A stretch of 64,000 nucleotides of DNA, from assembly GCA_030068145.1 (NCBI GenBank), contig JAPJBO010000059.1, positions 250,001-314,000 on the forward strand, written 5' to 3'. The notes below the pieces were generated by a model. The model worked only from the letters and a program-made list of their open reading frames with translations, did not search any database and was not told the origin of the DNA. The stretch comes from Diplonema papillatum (Eukaryota; Euglenozoa; Diplonemea; Diplonemida; Diplonemidae). Of this stretch, positions 11,790 to 22,599 are shown one piece after another; the first letter of the stretch is position 1; the number at the start of each line of letters is the position of its first letter. Position numbers and translations under genes: made by a program.

Positions 11790-12827
11790 CTACCGCGAGG
11801 CTCGCAGCTGTTTTGCGCTGATCAATCCCATCGGGAGATCGACTTTGTTGATGATGTCAGCCAACGCTTCGAACTCACTTGGGCACCTGTCCAGGCGAAG
11901 GCCGACGAAAGTGGGGAAGCGAGGAACCCCCAAGTTGGTGAAGCCTTGGTGCTTAATCGTGATGACCTTCCCCCTGAAGTCGTTGAAGTCAAAGCGCTTC
12001 CAGTCGGGAAGCCCCGAGCCGACTTCAAAGGTGATACCATTATGAAGCCGGCAACGCAGGGCACCCATCAACCCAAGGAACCTTCCTGTGCCTTCGGCCC
12101 AGTCGGTTACCAGTGCTTCGCTGTCCTCAAAGCTCTTTACCTTCAGCAACTGGTCTGAGCGGCCTTCAACGTACTCGGACGTATCGTTTCTGATCATCAA
12201 GCCTTCGCCCTCTTCCGCCAAAACCTTTGCCAGCTCAGTGTCGATGAACTCAGCAGCGCCGAGCTTCGGTAAACGACTGTACTTGTGCACGGTGACGAAC
12301 TTACGAGCCTCTGCGGGGGCCTTCCGCAGCTGCTTGGCTATGGTCGCGAGTGCTTTGGCACGCTCTTTGAACGGCATTTTCAGTTTGTGGAGATCGAAGA
12401 CCACGAAACGGACGGATGTACCACAGGGGAGCTTCCACGCTGGGTTGGGGTCGGTCTGCCGCATCACAGCGCTCATTGTCTGCTGGAAGCAATTGTTCTT
12501 CGCGAAGAGCTCACCGTCCACCTTGCTGGAGCCGAAGTGGCGGCGAATCTCCGTTTTGAAGCCCTTAGGCACCTGGATGGAGTTGCCGTTCCGCGTGAAA
12601 AGGTTCGACCCGTTCCAGTACGCACGGATTCCGTCCAGCTTCTCACTCCAATACCAGCCGCCAACGTCCATTCCGGGCTTGTACGAGTGCGCCAGCATCA
12701 CAGGTGGCGGCACCGCCAGACTGACCCTCGTTCGCACTTGCAGCATCGCATGGTTCCGTTGCATATTTGTGGTAGCTGCCAGAGCAGATGAAGCGTTCAG
12801 ACAGGTATAGACGGCGCGGCGCATCAT
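11790..12827 (-). CDS. Small ATP-dependent DNA ligase, probably organelle-targeted
   Basis: Single-exon 345-aa protein with the ordered motifs of ATP-dependent DNA ligases: motif I EKLDGIRA (nucleotidyl-accepting Lys at about residue 63), motif III DGELF (~104), IIIa VFDLH (~143), IV EGLMIR (~208) and V LLKVK (~227), then a short OB-fold-like C-terminus. Known enzymes of this family seal nicks through ligase-AMP and DNA-adenylate intermediates. The compact size and the GWYWSEKLDGIRAYWNG context resemble the bacterial LigE type and related short ligases rather than nuclear ligases I, III or IV. The first ~35 residues are Arg/Ser/Ala-rich and nearly free of acidic residues, like a mitochondrial presequence (inference). 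ATG 12827 is used because it keeps that leader and puts the core at the expected spacing. Flanks are empty. All core motifs are intact. Confidence 0.88.
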   Translation of the reverse strand: MMRRAVYTCLNASSALAATTNMQRNHAMLQVRTRVSLAVPPPVMLAHSYKPGMDVGGWYWSEKLDGIRAYWNGSNLFTRNGNSIQVPKGFKTEIRRHFGSSKVDGELFAKNNCFQQTMSAVMRQTDPNPAWKLPCGTSVRFVVFDLHKLKMPFKERAKALATIAKQLRKAPAEARKFVTVHKYSRLPKLGAAEFIDTELAKVLAEEGEGLMIRNDTSEYVEGRSDQLLKVKSFEDSEALVTDWAEGTGRFLGLMGALRCRLHNGITFEVGSGLPDWKRFDFNDFRGKVITIKHQGFTNLGVPRFPTFVGLRLDRCPSEFEALADIINKVDLPMGLISAKQLRASR

Positions 12828-14224
12828 GTTGAGGTTTTAATGAATACGGGGGATCCTGTCGGTTCATTCTCACGATAACAGCGCAGTTGAATGGAATCCG
12901 ATCCTTATGTATACCACTTCCTACCAACTGGATATATCGCTAGTTCCGCGACGATAGTTAACGATTGTGGCTCAAGTACCGATCAAATTTGACCATAGCT
13001 ATTCTAATGAGCCGAGCTCGAGCTGTTGTTTCACCGAGGGTTTAAGGTGTCCAGGTGACCGTTGTCAAAAGGGTTCATATCTGAGCGTCTTTTTATTCCC
13101 TCTTTTTTCAAAGAATATGGCCACCTGGTCCAGACTGGGGGCAGACCACCCCAGAAAAGTTTTGAGGGTTCGTATCCACAGACAGTAGGACCTGGTGTCT
13201 CCTCGGAGACACCCCGGCCCATTTCTGACATTTTGAGGGTCCTTGCCACCCTTCCAGGGAGGGGTCAACGGGGCCGACAACATGCAGCGCCAATCTTGCC
13301 ACAGTCTGCCAGATCAGCTTCAGAATGGGTTAGGTGGGGATTATACTTATTAGTTTAATTCTCCTTCGGTGCGGTTGCCTTCGGAGCCGTAGGCGCCGCT
13401 CCGGTGTGCGAATTAAACTCATGTTTAATGCGTTGTTCTACCAAACGGACCTCGGCTACGTTCCTTGGCCGGACCGCTGACGCTACGGGATCCTCGGTTG
13501 TGCTCCTTAGCTGGATTGCTAGCTCGATGGGATGAGCTGGCCGGCGTGTGGGCACGGGCGAATGTGGCCGCCATATGGCGGCTGCGGTTGCGGGCCGGGC
13601 CGGCGCGACCGCGAGCAGTGCGCGACCACCATTAGCTGGCTTGCGCTGCCGTGGGCCCGATCGCGCCATTCACGCGGTACCATGGGATTGTCCCAATTGG
13701 CTCCTATCCCAATGGTCCTTTGCCAGCAGAGAAAAAGGCTGTGGAGAAGTACCCCACGGCAGAGGGCGATCGCCTTCCAGGACTGCCCATTCCAGGACCG
13801 CACCCTCTCTCCGGGCTGAACGACAGCGGCATTTTGTTTTGCACATGCGGATACATCCACAACCACCAGGCGCGCTCGCCAGCGCAGGGGGCGTCTACTG
13901 CTCTGAGCCACCGGGCTGGCAATTGTCGCACCTCGGTCTCTTCCCTTCACAGCCAGTGGAGCTCGTGGCTCATCCGCGCGGGACCGGGGACGCAACAGAA
14001 ATGTGAAAACGGGTTTTTGCCTAGAGGCTTTTCGTGTTATTCTTCGAGCTATCTTTGTGTCGATGCTTTCAGTCGTCTTCTTAAGTACGTGCGCTCGGCT
14101 AAGGCCGGCGCGTGGCGAGACTGGAAGCAGCTGTTAAAGTTCGGGGAACAGTAAAGTTCGGGCGAAGCTAAGTTCGGGCAATGGACCCTTTTCTAGAGCT
14201 TGCACCCCTCCTGCATGAAACTCG
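12828..14224. other. Spacer without recognised genes
   Basis: No supported coding region. The overlapping ORFs in the GC-rich stretch 13500-14150 have no recognisable domain and look like shadows of base composition. Confidence 0.5.
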
Positions 14225-14851
14225 GAAAAGCTTTTTTCCCCCACCTTTTTTTAGACCTTTTCCGCACGTTCCGCATGTGAATTAAAATTTTGCCCAAAAG
14301 CATCGGAAGCCATGACCCTGGCCGAACTTCGCTTCGTGCCCGAACTGTAGTACCAGCGCTCAGCACCAGAACTTAGCAACGCCCGAACTTAGCATCACTC
14401 GAACTTAGCTTCACCAGAACTTAGCTTAGGGTGTACCAAAAGGGGAAACGAGGAACAAAGCACGTGATTGCTTCTTGGCAAATAGTAGGTGGGACGTTCT
14501 TTATTAGAGTGAAAGTTCGCAAGAAAGTTAATATCACTCTGCTCGATGGTCGCTTCACACAGCTGCACATCAACCTGCTCATCCTCCTTGGCTGTCAGCT
14601 GAGGCGGGTGTCGACTTACTTTAAGGCGAGTTTGGGTTTTAAGTCGAGTTTGTGTTTTAAGTCGAGTTTGGCCCGTGCTACAAGTCGAGTTTGTGTTTTA
14701 AGTCGAGTTTGGCCCGTGCTACAAGTCGAGTTTGTGTTTTAAGTCGAGTTTGGCCTGTGATCATGGCTTCCGATGCTTTTGGGCAAAAATTTAATTCACA
14801 TGCGGAACGTGCGGAAAAGGTCTAAAAAGGTGGGGGGAAAAAACTTTTCAA
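14225..14851. mobile_element. Non-autonomous element with ~100-bp terminal inverted repeats
   Basis: Arms at about 14225-14327 and 14753-14851 are complementary over nearly their whole length: GGAAAAGCTTTTTTCCCCC... with CCGCACGTTCCGCATGTGAA on the left, and TTCACATGCGGAACGTGCGG ... GGGGGGAAAAAACTTTTC on the right. The ~425-bp centre contains short repeats of CGAACTTAGC (about 14380-14425) and a tandem array of AAGTCGAGTTTG (about 14625-14755). No transposase ORF and no clear target duplication were seen. Foldback-like or MITE. Confidence 0.8.
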
Positions 14852-15592
14852 ACGACCGCTGAAGAGTCGAAGGAACGTTTTAGTGATTTATTTGGGCTGC
14901 GGGAAACACGCCAAAACTGAAATCCATGTTTACGCATCTGCTGAGAGGGAATACCGCGCACCCCCCGGTGTTTGATACCCCCCAGCATGTTTCCAGCACC
15001 GTTCCGGGCCTCGAAGGGCGCTGTTTTGGCCTTTTCTTGCCTCCCGTTTGAGCACCACGTTTTTTCCATTGGCCATTGGACCCCCGGCTAAGTTGGATGG
15101 AAACGCCGTTTCTTTTAGTTTTTTCGAAATATGGAAACGGAAACGGAAACGGAAACGGAAACGGAAACGGAAACGTTTCCGTTTCTTTTATTGCAGCAGA
15201 GCAAAAGGAGAGGCATCCGTCGAAGCCACGGGAAAAAGGTGGGGAACAGATGAATGGGGAAGAACATACAGGTAAAAAGAGGACCGTCAGAGACGGAACG
15301 AAGACGTTGGGTGTGTGGGTAAACGTTGTGTTCGGTGCGTCGAGGGACGCTGCCAACTACTAAATAATGATATCCTCCAGACACGTGCGAAGGTGGGATA
15401 GAGCGAATCGAAGAGAGAGGTGTGATGATGTGCCAAAGTGTCTCACTCAATCAATAGGGGGGGAGGGTGGGTTGGCGTGTCTCGTTTTGGAACCTGGTGT
15501 GCTATCACCACTGTGTCGGAGTATCATTAGTCTTCAAAGTAAGCAAGCTTCCTTTTCCAACAATACGAGGCGTGTTTAAAAAGAAAAAGCCC
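14852..15592. other. Spacer with a GGAAAC hexamer microsatellite
   Basis: About seven perfect GGAAAC repeats lie at about 15133-15174 and fold back on GTTTCCGTTTC just downstream. Nothing else is supported. Confidence 0.7.
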
Positions 15593-16252
15593 TCACTTCT
15601 TTCTTTTCCCCTTCTTCGGCTTGGGGAGCTCCTCCTCACTCCCTCCTTGGGGACCCCCGACCTCCTCGAGCACCGCCACCGACGCCTCTGACACCGCCTC
15701 CATGGCCGCTCGCACCCCTGCCAGCTGCACGGAGAACTCCGCCGCGGCTGTCGTCTCTAGCGACGAAAGTCGCGGTGCGAACGACGACACGTCTCCGCAC
15801 AAGGACGTCGCCTGTGCGGCGATGGCCAAACCCACCTCGTGGTGGGCTGGGTGAGGGGGGGTTGCAGGGCCGGGGGGCGCGGGGGCTCGGGGGGCACGCG
15901 GCGCGTGCCAACGGGGGGCGGCGGGGGCCGGGGTCTCCCAGTGGGGTGCTTCTCTTTCCCACGAAGGGCTGCGCCGGCGGCGCTTCGGCGCTTCGGCGCT
16001 TCGGCGGGGCTTCTTTCGCACGGAAGAAGAGTCGCAATCCTGCGACTCCTCTTCCGTGCTAACCCCAGCAGACGCTACTGTATCAATATTTTTTTTTTTT
16101 TTTTTTTTCGTTTTCTCCCTTCCGCTTCTGCCTGCTCCGTCTCGCTCGCTCGGCGGCCTTCTCCTTCTCCTTCTCCGCCTTCTCTTTCTCGGCCTTCTCC
16201 TTGTCAAGGAGGTCGGGCTTCTCCTTTTCCTGCTCTCCTCTCTCCGCGACAC
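15593..16252 (-). CDS. Possible Lys/Arg-rich low-complexity protein
   Basis: The 219-aa frame is extremely basic at its N-terminus (RRRPRKRRRRRRRRRPP) and ends PKPKKGKRKK. Between them lies a more protein-like stretch (SSFAPRLSSLETTAAAEFS..., VRAAMEAVSEASVAVLEEV). An overlapping frame at 16083-16400 encodes an Ala-rich segment followed by EKEKAEKEKAEKEKEKAAE, typical of a charged coiled coil, so the true gene probably joins exons in both frames. A candidate acceptor (CACAAAACAG) sits near 16402 and a short GTAGCG...CGCAG intron near 16040-16075. A near-perfect palindrome (CACGGAAGA...TCTTCCGTG) overlaps the latter. No family recognised. Confidence 0.3.
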   Translation of the reverse strand: MSRREESRKRRSPTSLTRRRPRKRRRRRRRRRPPSERDGAGRSGREKTKKKKKKNIDTVASAGVSTEEESQDCDSSSVRKKPRRSAEAPKRRRRSPSWEREAPHWETPAPAAPRWHAPRAPRAPAPPGPATPPHPAHHEVGLAIAAQATSLCGDVSSFAPRLSSLETTAAAEFSVQLAGVRAAMEAVSEASVAVLEEVGGPQGGSEEELPKPKKGKRKK

Positions 16253-16402
16253 ACGCCGCGACTTCGGCGGCGGCAGCTGCGGCCACGCGTTGGGCGGCCG
16301 CTAACCGCGCCGCGAGCGCGGTGGGTTGGGGTGGAGCGAGCGGCGGCGGAGGCCCGGCGGCGGCGGCGAGCGGCAGCGGCGGCGCCTCTTGCCTCTCGGG
16401 AC

Positions 16403-17579
16403 TCTGTTTTGTGTGTTTCAGTGTCTGTACGCGAGAAGATGTAAACCGAAGAACCTAGCAGTACGGCAGCCTTAAGGGAGAGCTTAAAAAGGATCACACA
16501 CACGCCGTGGAGTAAGAAAAGAGGAAATACACACCTGCGTCCTCCCCCTGGCCCAGTCGGTCCCGTCCTCCTCCCGGCCGCCCGTCTGTGGCTGCGCCAT
16601 TTCTTTTTTGTGTTTTTTTTAGGGGGGTCCAGGGAAAGCCTGCTACGGGAGCCAAGCTTCACGTGTTCGGCGGTACTGCAGAGCCACGGGCCTACGGGTC
16701 AAGTGGCTACCGATTTCCCAAACTAAAGCATCAAGGCGTGGCGCACCTTGGGGCTTGGCGCTTGCGCTGAACACAAGCTCGTCGAGACGGTCAGCCACAG
16801 GGCAGAGCGGACGGGATTGTGGCACTGTGCTGTCTGTAAGTAGTAGGGGGTTCTCCTGTCTGCTGTCTTCCCTGGTTGGGTCTCCTGTTCTGCCCGTTCA
16901 GGCTTCTGGGTGTGCCAGGGGCTGGGTCCAGTCCAGCCCCTCACTCAGCTTGTCCACGTTGTGCACGCATGATACACGAAAACGGGGAAGAAGCAGGAAA
17001 CGGATGCGCCAACAAGAAAGGAAACGTGGTGGTAAGCACCACCTCTCTTCAGGAAGCCGTCGACGACGAGTTTCGGAGAGATGTGGGAGGTAGCATAATG
17101 GGGCGGCGGGCGGGGGGGAAATCTTAGTTTCGTGTTCAGGCAGGGGGGGGATAGTTGCTGGTAGTTCCTGCAAGGCACAAGAGTTTAGAGCAGAGGAGGG
17201 AGGGGTGGGAACCGAATACTTCTTCCGGAAGGCTTCTTCGCCAAAAGGATCGCTGTCCAGTTCGGTGAACTGCCGTTTCGCCGTGCAATTTACGCAACAC
17301 ATTTCTTTTTTGTGTTTGCTGGCAGGGGTTATTCTGCCCGCCAGCAAGGCCAAAAATGCTGGCGAAAAAATTTCTTCTGTCAGCGAGAAAATTTTTCTCG
17401 CCCTCACGTCGTACAGAGCCCGTCCACCCGCATCTGTCCTTCCATTCTGAGTCTTCGGCGGTTCGTGGTGCAAGGAGGAAGAGAGAGTCGGAGAATACGT
17501 GCGGTTGGTCTGGTGGAAGGGACGGGTACAAGTTAACAAAAGAAGAAGTCAAGACAGGACAAGGAGGTGCAGCAAGGTT
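16403..17579. other. Spacer
   Basis: No recognised gene. It holds a copy of the AATCTTAGTTTCGTGTTCAGG motif at 17115 and an A/T-run hairpin near 17357-17404 (GGCGAAAAAATTT...AAATTTTTCTCGCC) resembling those at 618 and 20486. Confidence 0.5.
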
Positions 17580-20282
17580 TCAGGGTAGTGTCAAGTCAAT
17601 TTTGCGCTTTTTCGCTACCTTCTCCACCGGCTCAGACTCTCCAGCAAACCATGCTGCCCTTAGGGCTTCGGCTGCGAAGCCAGAAGTAAAAAGGTCGATT
17701 ACCTCCTCCGCAGTCGCGTCGTCCATCTCCTTCTCATCGGTGTCTTCGATGAAAAAGAGGGCGCGCAGTGTCGTGTTCAGCATGCGGTTGCGCAGTCGGG
17801 TCTTTACACGGGCCAGGGTACTGAACTGGCGTTCACTTTCTGCAGAGGAACTGACAATGGTCTGTGCCAGTTCGACCAGTTGTCTCAATGGCTGCATGCG
17901 GGCACTCGCAGTGCCATCAGGGGCGAAGGCTTGATACACCGCGTGTGCATTTTTGGAGTATCTTGAGGCGCGTAGAACCTCCTTAAGTAGGGTCCAGTCT
18001 CTCACCAGGTCTGCCTCGGTCATTCCGTGCAAAAGGGGAGTGCCGTGGTCTGTCTTCGTTTCCGAGCGAGTGGTGCTGTATGTGGGTCGAGGCATCGTGT
18101 CTGTTGCTGGCACGTCCACTTCATATTGTCGGTACGTGACCCGGCCGGGCTTGCTGTAGTATCTGTAGAGCTCCCGGATGTGTTCATCCCCCCAGTTTGT
18201 AAGGTGCGCGCCCTCTGGCCACGCAATGCGGTCAAAGACAACGAAGTGCCGAAGAACTTCCTTGGATTCAAACCGGACCGTTGTGGACTTGAGGAGTGCA
18301 GCAATGTATGGGGAGGCGATAGTCTGATGGAATGTGCTGAACGCTGCAGGGGTAACGGCAACGTTGGTCGCTTCGAAGAACGAACGGCGCCAGCAAGTGT
18401 AGTATTTCGTGATCTTTTTGGCCCTTTCTTCCGAGCTTAGTGCCCTCAATTCTGCTTCGAGCGAGTCCACTTCTCTGCAAACATCCGAGATGGTGGTCGC
18501 GGTTCCTTGGAAAACAAGAGAGATTGCATGCAGCTTTTCCAGAACGTCACACGCAAGTGCAAGACATGCAAAAAATTGCGGCTTACTCACCTCTTTGTAC
18601 AGGTGCTCTGCGTGGGTGCTGTTCCGCTCGTTCCAGATGCGTCTAAGGGCTTCGCGTATTGCAGAATACTGCATACGGATGACAGAGACACTTCTCCAGT
18701 AGGCCAGCCAGCGTGTATCGGACGGCTCCACCAGGGCACGATTCACCTTCTCACACATCGCTGCAAATGTCGGGTCTGCGAATACGCTGCTCAGAAGTAG
18801 CTTGTTGATGTCGGAGTCGGAGAAGATCAGCCAAAGGGCGCGGACGGTTCTGAAGAAGTCTCCCATGAACGCAACTGCTTTTATGCCATCCTGGGCAAGG
18901 AGGTTGAGGACGTGGGCACAACACCACATGAAGAGCGCAGTAGCATTGATCCCACCGCGAACCTTCTTCTCGGCACCCTGAAACTTCCCAGACATCGCCG
19001 AAGCCCCATCAAACGAGCAGGATACGAACGAGCCCTTCGGGAGATAACACAGCATCTGCTTTATCTTCGTTGCGTAGCCGGTTGCAGTTTGATCGTGCAG
19101 GACTTCAAGGCCAATGAAGCGCTCTTGGACAGCATTTCTCCTGAGGTAACGAACGGTGGCCACAAGTTGGTGCTTTCCCGTCACGTCGGTTGTTGCATCT
19201 GCTGTGGCTGACCAAAACCGGGACTCCCTAATCTCGGTGTACAGCCGCTTCTCTAATACCAAGCCGATCAACTCCAGAAGCTCTCTCACCACAGTTGACG
19301 ATGTATACGTCACATCCTGCTTCAGCCAAGCACAGAAATCGCGGTCCTGGTGCAAGCAAGAAAAGAAGGATAGCAAGTCGTGCACGTGCACCGTGTGGGG
19401 GATTTCCAGGCGTGCGATTTTAAAGATTGTTTTGACAATCTTGCGCAGTTGAGCCCGCATCTTACTGACACCTGAACGAAGGTTTGTCATAATGTCAGAG
19501 ACAGAAACATGCTCGGCGGACGTTTCGTGCTTCTTCATGCGGTTTCGGAGGTGCGTTTGGTCGGCGTAAGGCATGTTGATGAGGACTGCTCTTGTACGCG
19601 GAAACTTTTGGCTGCAAACCTTGCACTGGGCCCCCGCATCTGACACATCGAGCCATGGATACTCGGCAAGCCACCTGTCAACAGTGGATCGCAGAATTTT
19701 GCCACTGCCAAATGTACGAAACTTCGTGTTTTCTTCCGACTCAGGAGCGGGCTCGTCGTCAACAACAATCGGCTCAAATGCCACTGCTGAACCGGACAGG
19801 ATCACGACCACGACAGCTACTAAAGCAAGAACGGAAAGTCCGACAAGACTGTCATCATCTGGGTCCGACTCATACTCGGCAACAACCTCGTAGCCTTCAA
19901 ATGCGGGGGGTTCAACTGCAGCAGGTGGTGTTGGGATGGCAACTTCTGCTTGAGCGGGCAGGTCTTCGGCTGATGTGCGAGCAGTGAGAGCATTCTCGGC
20001 GGCGATCTTCTTTTGAGCAGCATCGTAGGCCTTCACCTTAGCCAGCAACTCGGCGTTCTTCAGCCTGTTGCTGCCTGTCCCCTGGTTGATGCGCCTGAGG
20101 CTTGCTTGCTTCTCAAGCTTCGGTCCTCTCCAGTTCGCGTAGTCGAACTGGATGGTTTCGTCTGAGGGGCCACGTGCAGCGGCCGCACGGAAACCGAAAC
20201 TCGCAAGCGACATGTTACTTGGTTTGGGCCTGGCTGACTTTGTGTTAAACAAGAAACAAGACAATGTGTTTGTTAACCTCAT
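17580..20282 (-). CDS. hAT-superfamily transposase (zinc-finger type)
   Basis: A 900-aa uninterrupted ORF; ATG 20213 (MSLASFGF, 877 aa) is an equally good start. A C2H2/TTF-like zinc finger (C220, C223, H252, H258, numbered from the upstream Met) is followed by the hAT catalytic core: a first acidic site in ATADATTDVTGK (~359-370), the second in SCSFDGASAMSGKF (~421-433), and the C-terminal dimerisation region with SAESERQFSTLARVKTRLRNRM (~815-836), where the conserved Glu is kept. Known hAT enzymes cut and paste DNA and leave 8-bp duplications; I could not identify terminal inverted repeats or such a duplication here. Odd feature: a strongly hydrophobic stretch at ~147-168 (LVGLSVLALVAVVVVILSGS) between the N-terminal region and the zinc finger, unusual for a nuclear transposase. 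The intact ORF means either a recent transposon or a domesticated gene. Confidence 0.88.
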   Translation of the reverse strand: MRLTNTLSCFLFNTKSARPKPSNMSLASFGFRAAAARGPSDETIQFDYANWRGPKLEKQASLRRINQGTGSNRLKNAELLAKVKAYDAAQKKIAAENALTARTSAEDLPAQAEVAIPTPPAAVEPPAFEGYEVVAEYESDPDDDSLVGLSVLALVAVVVVILSGSAVAFEPIVVDDEPAPESEENTKFRTFGSGKILRSTVDRWLAEYPWLDVSDAGAQCKVCSQKFPRTRAVLINMPYADQTHLRNRMKKHETSAEHVSVSDIMTNLRSGVSKMRAQLRKIVKTIFKIARLEIPHTVHVHDLLSFFSCLHQDRDFCAWLKQDVTYTSSTVVRELLELIGLVLEKRLYTEIRESRFWSATADATTDVTGKHQLVATVRYLRRNAVQERFIGLEVLHDQTATGYATKIKQMLCYLPKGSFVSCSFDGASAMSGKFQGAEKKVRGGINATALFMWCCAHVLNLLAQDGIKAVAFMGDFFRTVRALWLIFSDSDINKLLLSSVFADPTFAAMCEKVNRALVEPSDTRWLAYWRSVSVIRMQYSAIREALRRIWNERNSTHAEHLYKEVSKPQFFACLALACDVLEKLHAISLVFQGTATTISDVCREVDSLEAELRALSSEERAKKITKYYTCWRRSFFEATNVAVTPAAFSTFHQTIASPYIAALLKSTTVRFESKEVLRHFVVFDRIAWPEGAHLTNWGDEHIRELYRYYSKPGRVTYRQYEVDVPATDTMPRPTYSTTRSETKTDHGTPLLHGMTEADLVRDWTLLKEVLRASRYSKNAHAVYQAFAPDGTASARMQPLRQLVELAQTIVSSSAESERQFSTLARVKTRLRNRMLNTTLRALFFIEDTDEKEMDDATAEEVIDLFTSGFAAEALRAAWFAGESEPVEKVAKKRKIDLTLP

Positions 20283-20353
20283 CCTGAGTCCCTCTCACAG
20301 CCTCCGCGGGCCCGCCTCTGCACTCGACTGTGCTGTTGCCCGGGACCTCTCGT

Positions 20354-20455
20354 GCATCACCCAGCCTCGGCCTCTGGCCTCGCCTGCCCTGTCTCGGCCT
20401 TCTCGGGCATCACCCAGCCTCGGCCTCCGGCCTCGCCTGCTGTCTCGGCTCTTGT
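20354..20455. repeat. Two-unit ~51-bp GC-rich tandem repeat
   Basis: GCATCACCCAGCCTCGGCCT begins both units (20354 and 20405), each followed by a similar CGCCTG...TCTCGGC tail. It lies between the hAT ORF and the second transposase-like gene. Confidence 0.75.
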
Positions 20456-20485
20456 AGGTGACCCCCCTGACCCCCCACGCAAAAA

Positions 20486-20570
20486 TCCCTTTGGCGAAAA
20501 AAATATTTTCGCCAACCCCTTTTCAGATTTTTTCTTTTTTTGGCGAAAAAAATTTTTTTCGCCAAAGGGA
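20486..20570. repeat. A/T-run hairpin with self-complementary arms
   Basis: The arms TCCCTTTGGCGAAAAAAATA (from 20486) and its near-complement ending CGCCAAAGGGA (20570) pair over about 29 bp. Each arm also contains its own TTGGCGAAA...TTTCGCCAA palindrome. It overlaps the 3' end of the neighbouring transposase-like frame. Confidence 0.8.
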
Positions 20571-22599
20571 AAAACCCCTGTTTGCTGCAGACGTACGAAG
20601 ACACCCTCCCTCCCCACTTCCATCTGCAGTCCACGCACGTTCCCGGGCCTTGACACTTCAGGAGCGGTCGGCCGCAGGGTTGTTTCGTACACATCGCCCG
20701 CTTTTCTTCGGACTCCTGCTGGCGCAAGACGAAGTCGGGTTCGATGTCCGTCCTGCACTCGCGGTGCTGCAGCTTTTCTGTCGAGCCTGCCCGCAAACAC
20801 TTGCCCCAGTCTCCAGCAAAGCAATTGGGGCAGAAGCAGCTGAGGTCGCGAATGAGCGGGCGATCGTGCACCGCGGGGGCATTGCACCAGCTCCTGCTCT
20901 GGGAAATCCCGTCTGCACCAACGGCGATGACCTTTTCACGGATTTCCGTGGTGCGATCGGGGGTGAACGAGATGAAATCTCTTCCCGCCACAGTGTTCTT
21001 TGAGAACGCGCACGACGACGGGCGGCCCGAGCTTTCTTGCTCAGTTTGGGTGTGTGCAGCTGCCTCTGTTGCTGTGTACCTTCCTGGTAAGGGTACCTTC
21101 CGTGGCTTCTGGACTTCTCTTTTTGATCTTTTTTGGGAGGGGAGGTTTTTCCTTTCAGAGCGAGCTGCCGCTTCGGCTTCCGCCCGATCCCGGAACTGCG
21201 TCTCACGCCGTGCAAGGACTTGCTGAGACTGCTTGGCCAAGCATGCTGACTTGGGATCGGAGAAAGTGGCGGAACGAGACTCGACGCGGAGGACATCCTT
21301 TTGTCTTCCCCCTTCGGCATCCCAGTACCCCTTCCCGTGCGACGACTCCCAGAAGTTGACGGTCCAGTTGAAGGAGTTCCTCCACAGGTGGAGGGCCGTC
21401 AACATGAAACGGTTCTTGAAGTGACTGCCTCCATCACTAAAGGAGAACAGTCCCCCCGCCCACATGTTCCTCACAACCCCGTACTCAAGAAAAAAGGTGT
21501 GGAGGGTTTGGACCGCCTGGAACGAGTCCTCTTTTGTGTCGTCACTCAGGTAGAAGACGCAATGCGAGCGGAACACTCGTTTGTCCGGCAGGTACGCAGG
21601 GTCCAGTTTCCTGATGATGAACACCAGCATCGACATGCGTTGCTGTCCATACGCAATCTGCTGCGGACCCTCGTGGATCTGAGAGATGTACTTCGCGGAG
21701 TAGTCGAAGAACAGGATTGCCTGATCTACGCGCAGCCGCGTTTCCAGCTCCTTGAGGGAGGCCTTTTGATTGAGATCCGTGTCGTGATGGTCTTTGTACT
21801 TTTTCATTTGATCTTTCAAGATCATCCGGTACTCAATCAGAGAGGCGCACCTCTCCTCAACTTCCCACACAGTTACGTCCTGTGGCTTCCCAGTTGTTTT
21901 GTTCTTTACCTTTTTTTTTTGGGCAACGAGGACTTTGTATGTCACTGTTTCCTCATCGGCAGGTGCAAAAGCCCCGTTTCCCTTCCCGATGAGCACTGGG
22001 GTTGTATCATTTTCGTGTTCTTCTGGAGAGGTCGGTGGTGAGAGGGAGCGGGGGGTGATGGTTTCTTCTTGCTCTTCTTCTTGCTTGTCTTCTCCTTCAT
22101 TGTCGTCGTCTCCGAACGCCAGCACCCGACTCACATCTGGCACATTGTCGAGACAGAGGAGGGGAAGTAATGCCCCGTCATCCAGTTGGTGCACGTCCCT
22201 GGCCGCGTTTGCGCATGAGTCACAGACGGCGGTGTGCTCTGAGAACTTGTCCCAGCGCGCGAACCCGTCGAGACAGAGTTGGGCTTCATGGTGCCTGGGG
22301 CACCGAATCCGGGGATCCTTCGGTGTCTGGCAGACCCAGTGGGGACGAAGCCGCAAGAAGGTGGTCCTGCTGGCGATTCTCAGGTTACACCAGCCCTTGG
22401 CAGCTGCCTCCGCTTCCCACCAGTTGACGAAGTCCCTGTACAGGGTGCCAAATGGAACGGGGCAGAAGTGCTTGAGGACCCAACCCTTCTGGGGATCCTT
22501 CTCGTCTGTCGGGGCTTTCTCGCCTGTTTCCGCGTCATGCAGCCGAAGCCTGACTCCGCCCACAATCGGAACGGCATTTACCTCCCAGAACGAGGATAT

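Noticed and set aside
11550..12158. Plus-strand ORF opposite the DNA ligase
   Set aside because: Antisense shadow; the minus frame carries all ligase motifs.
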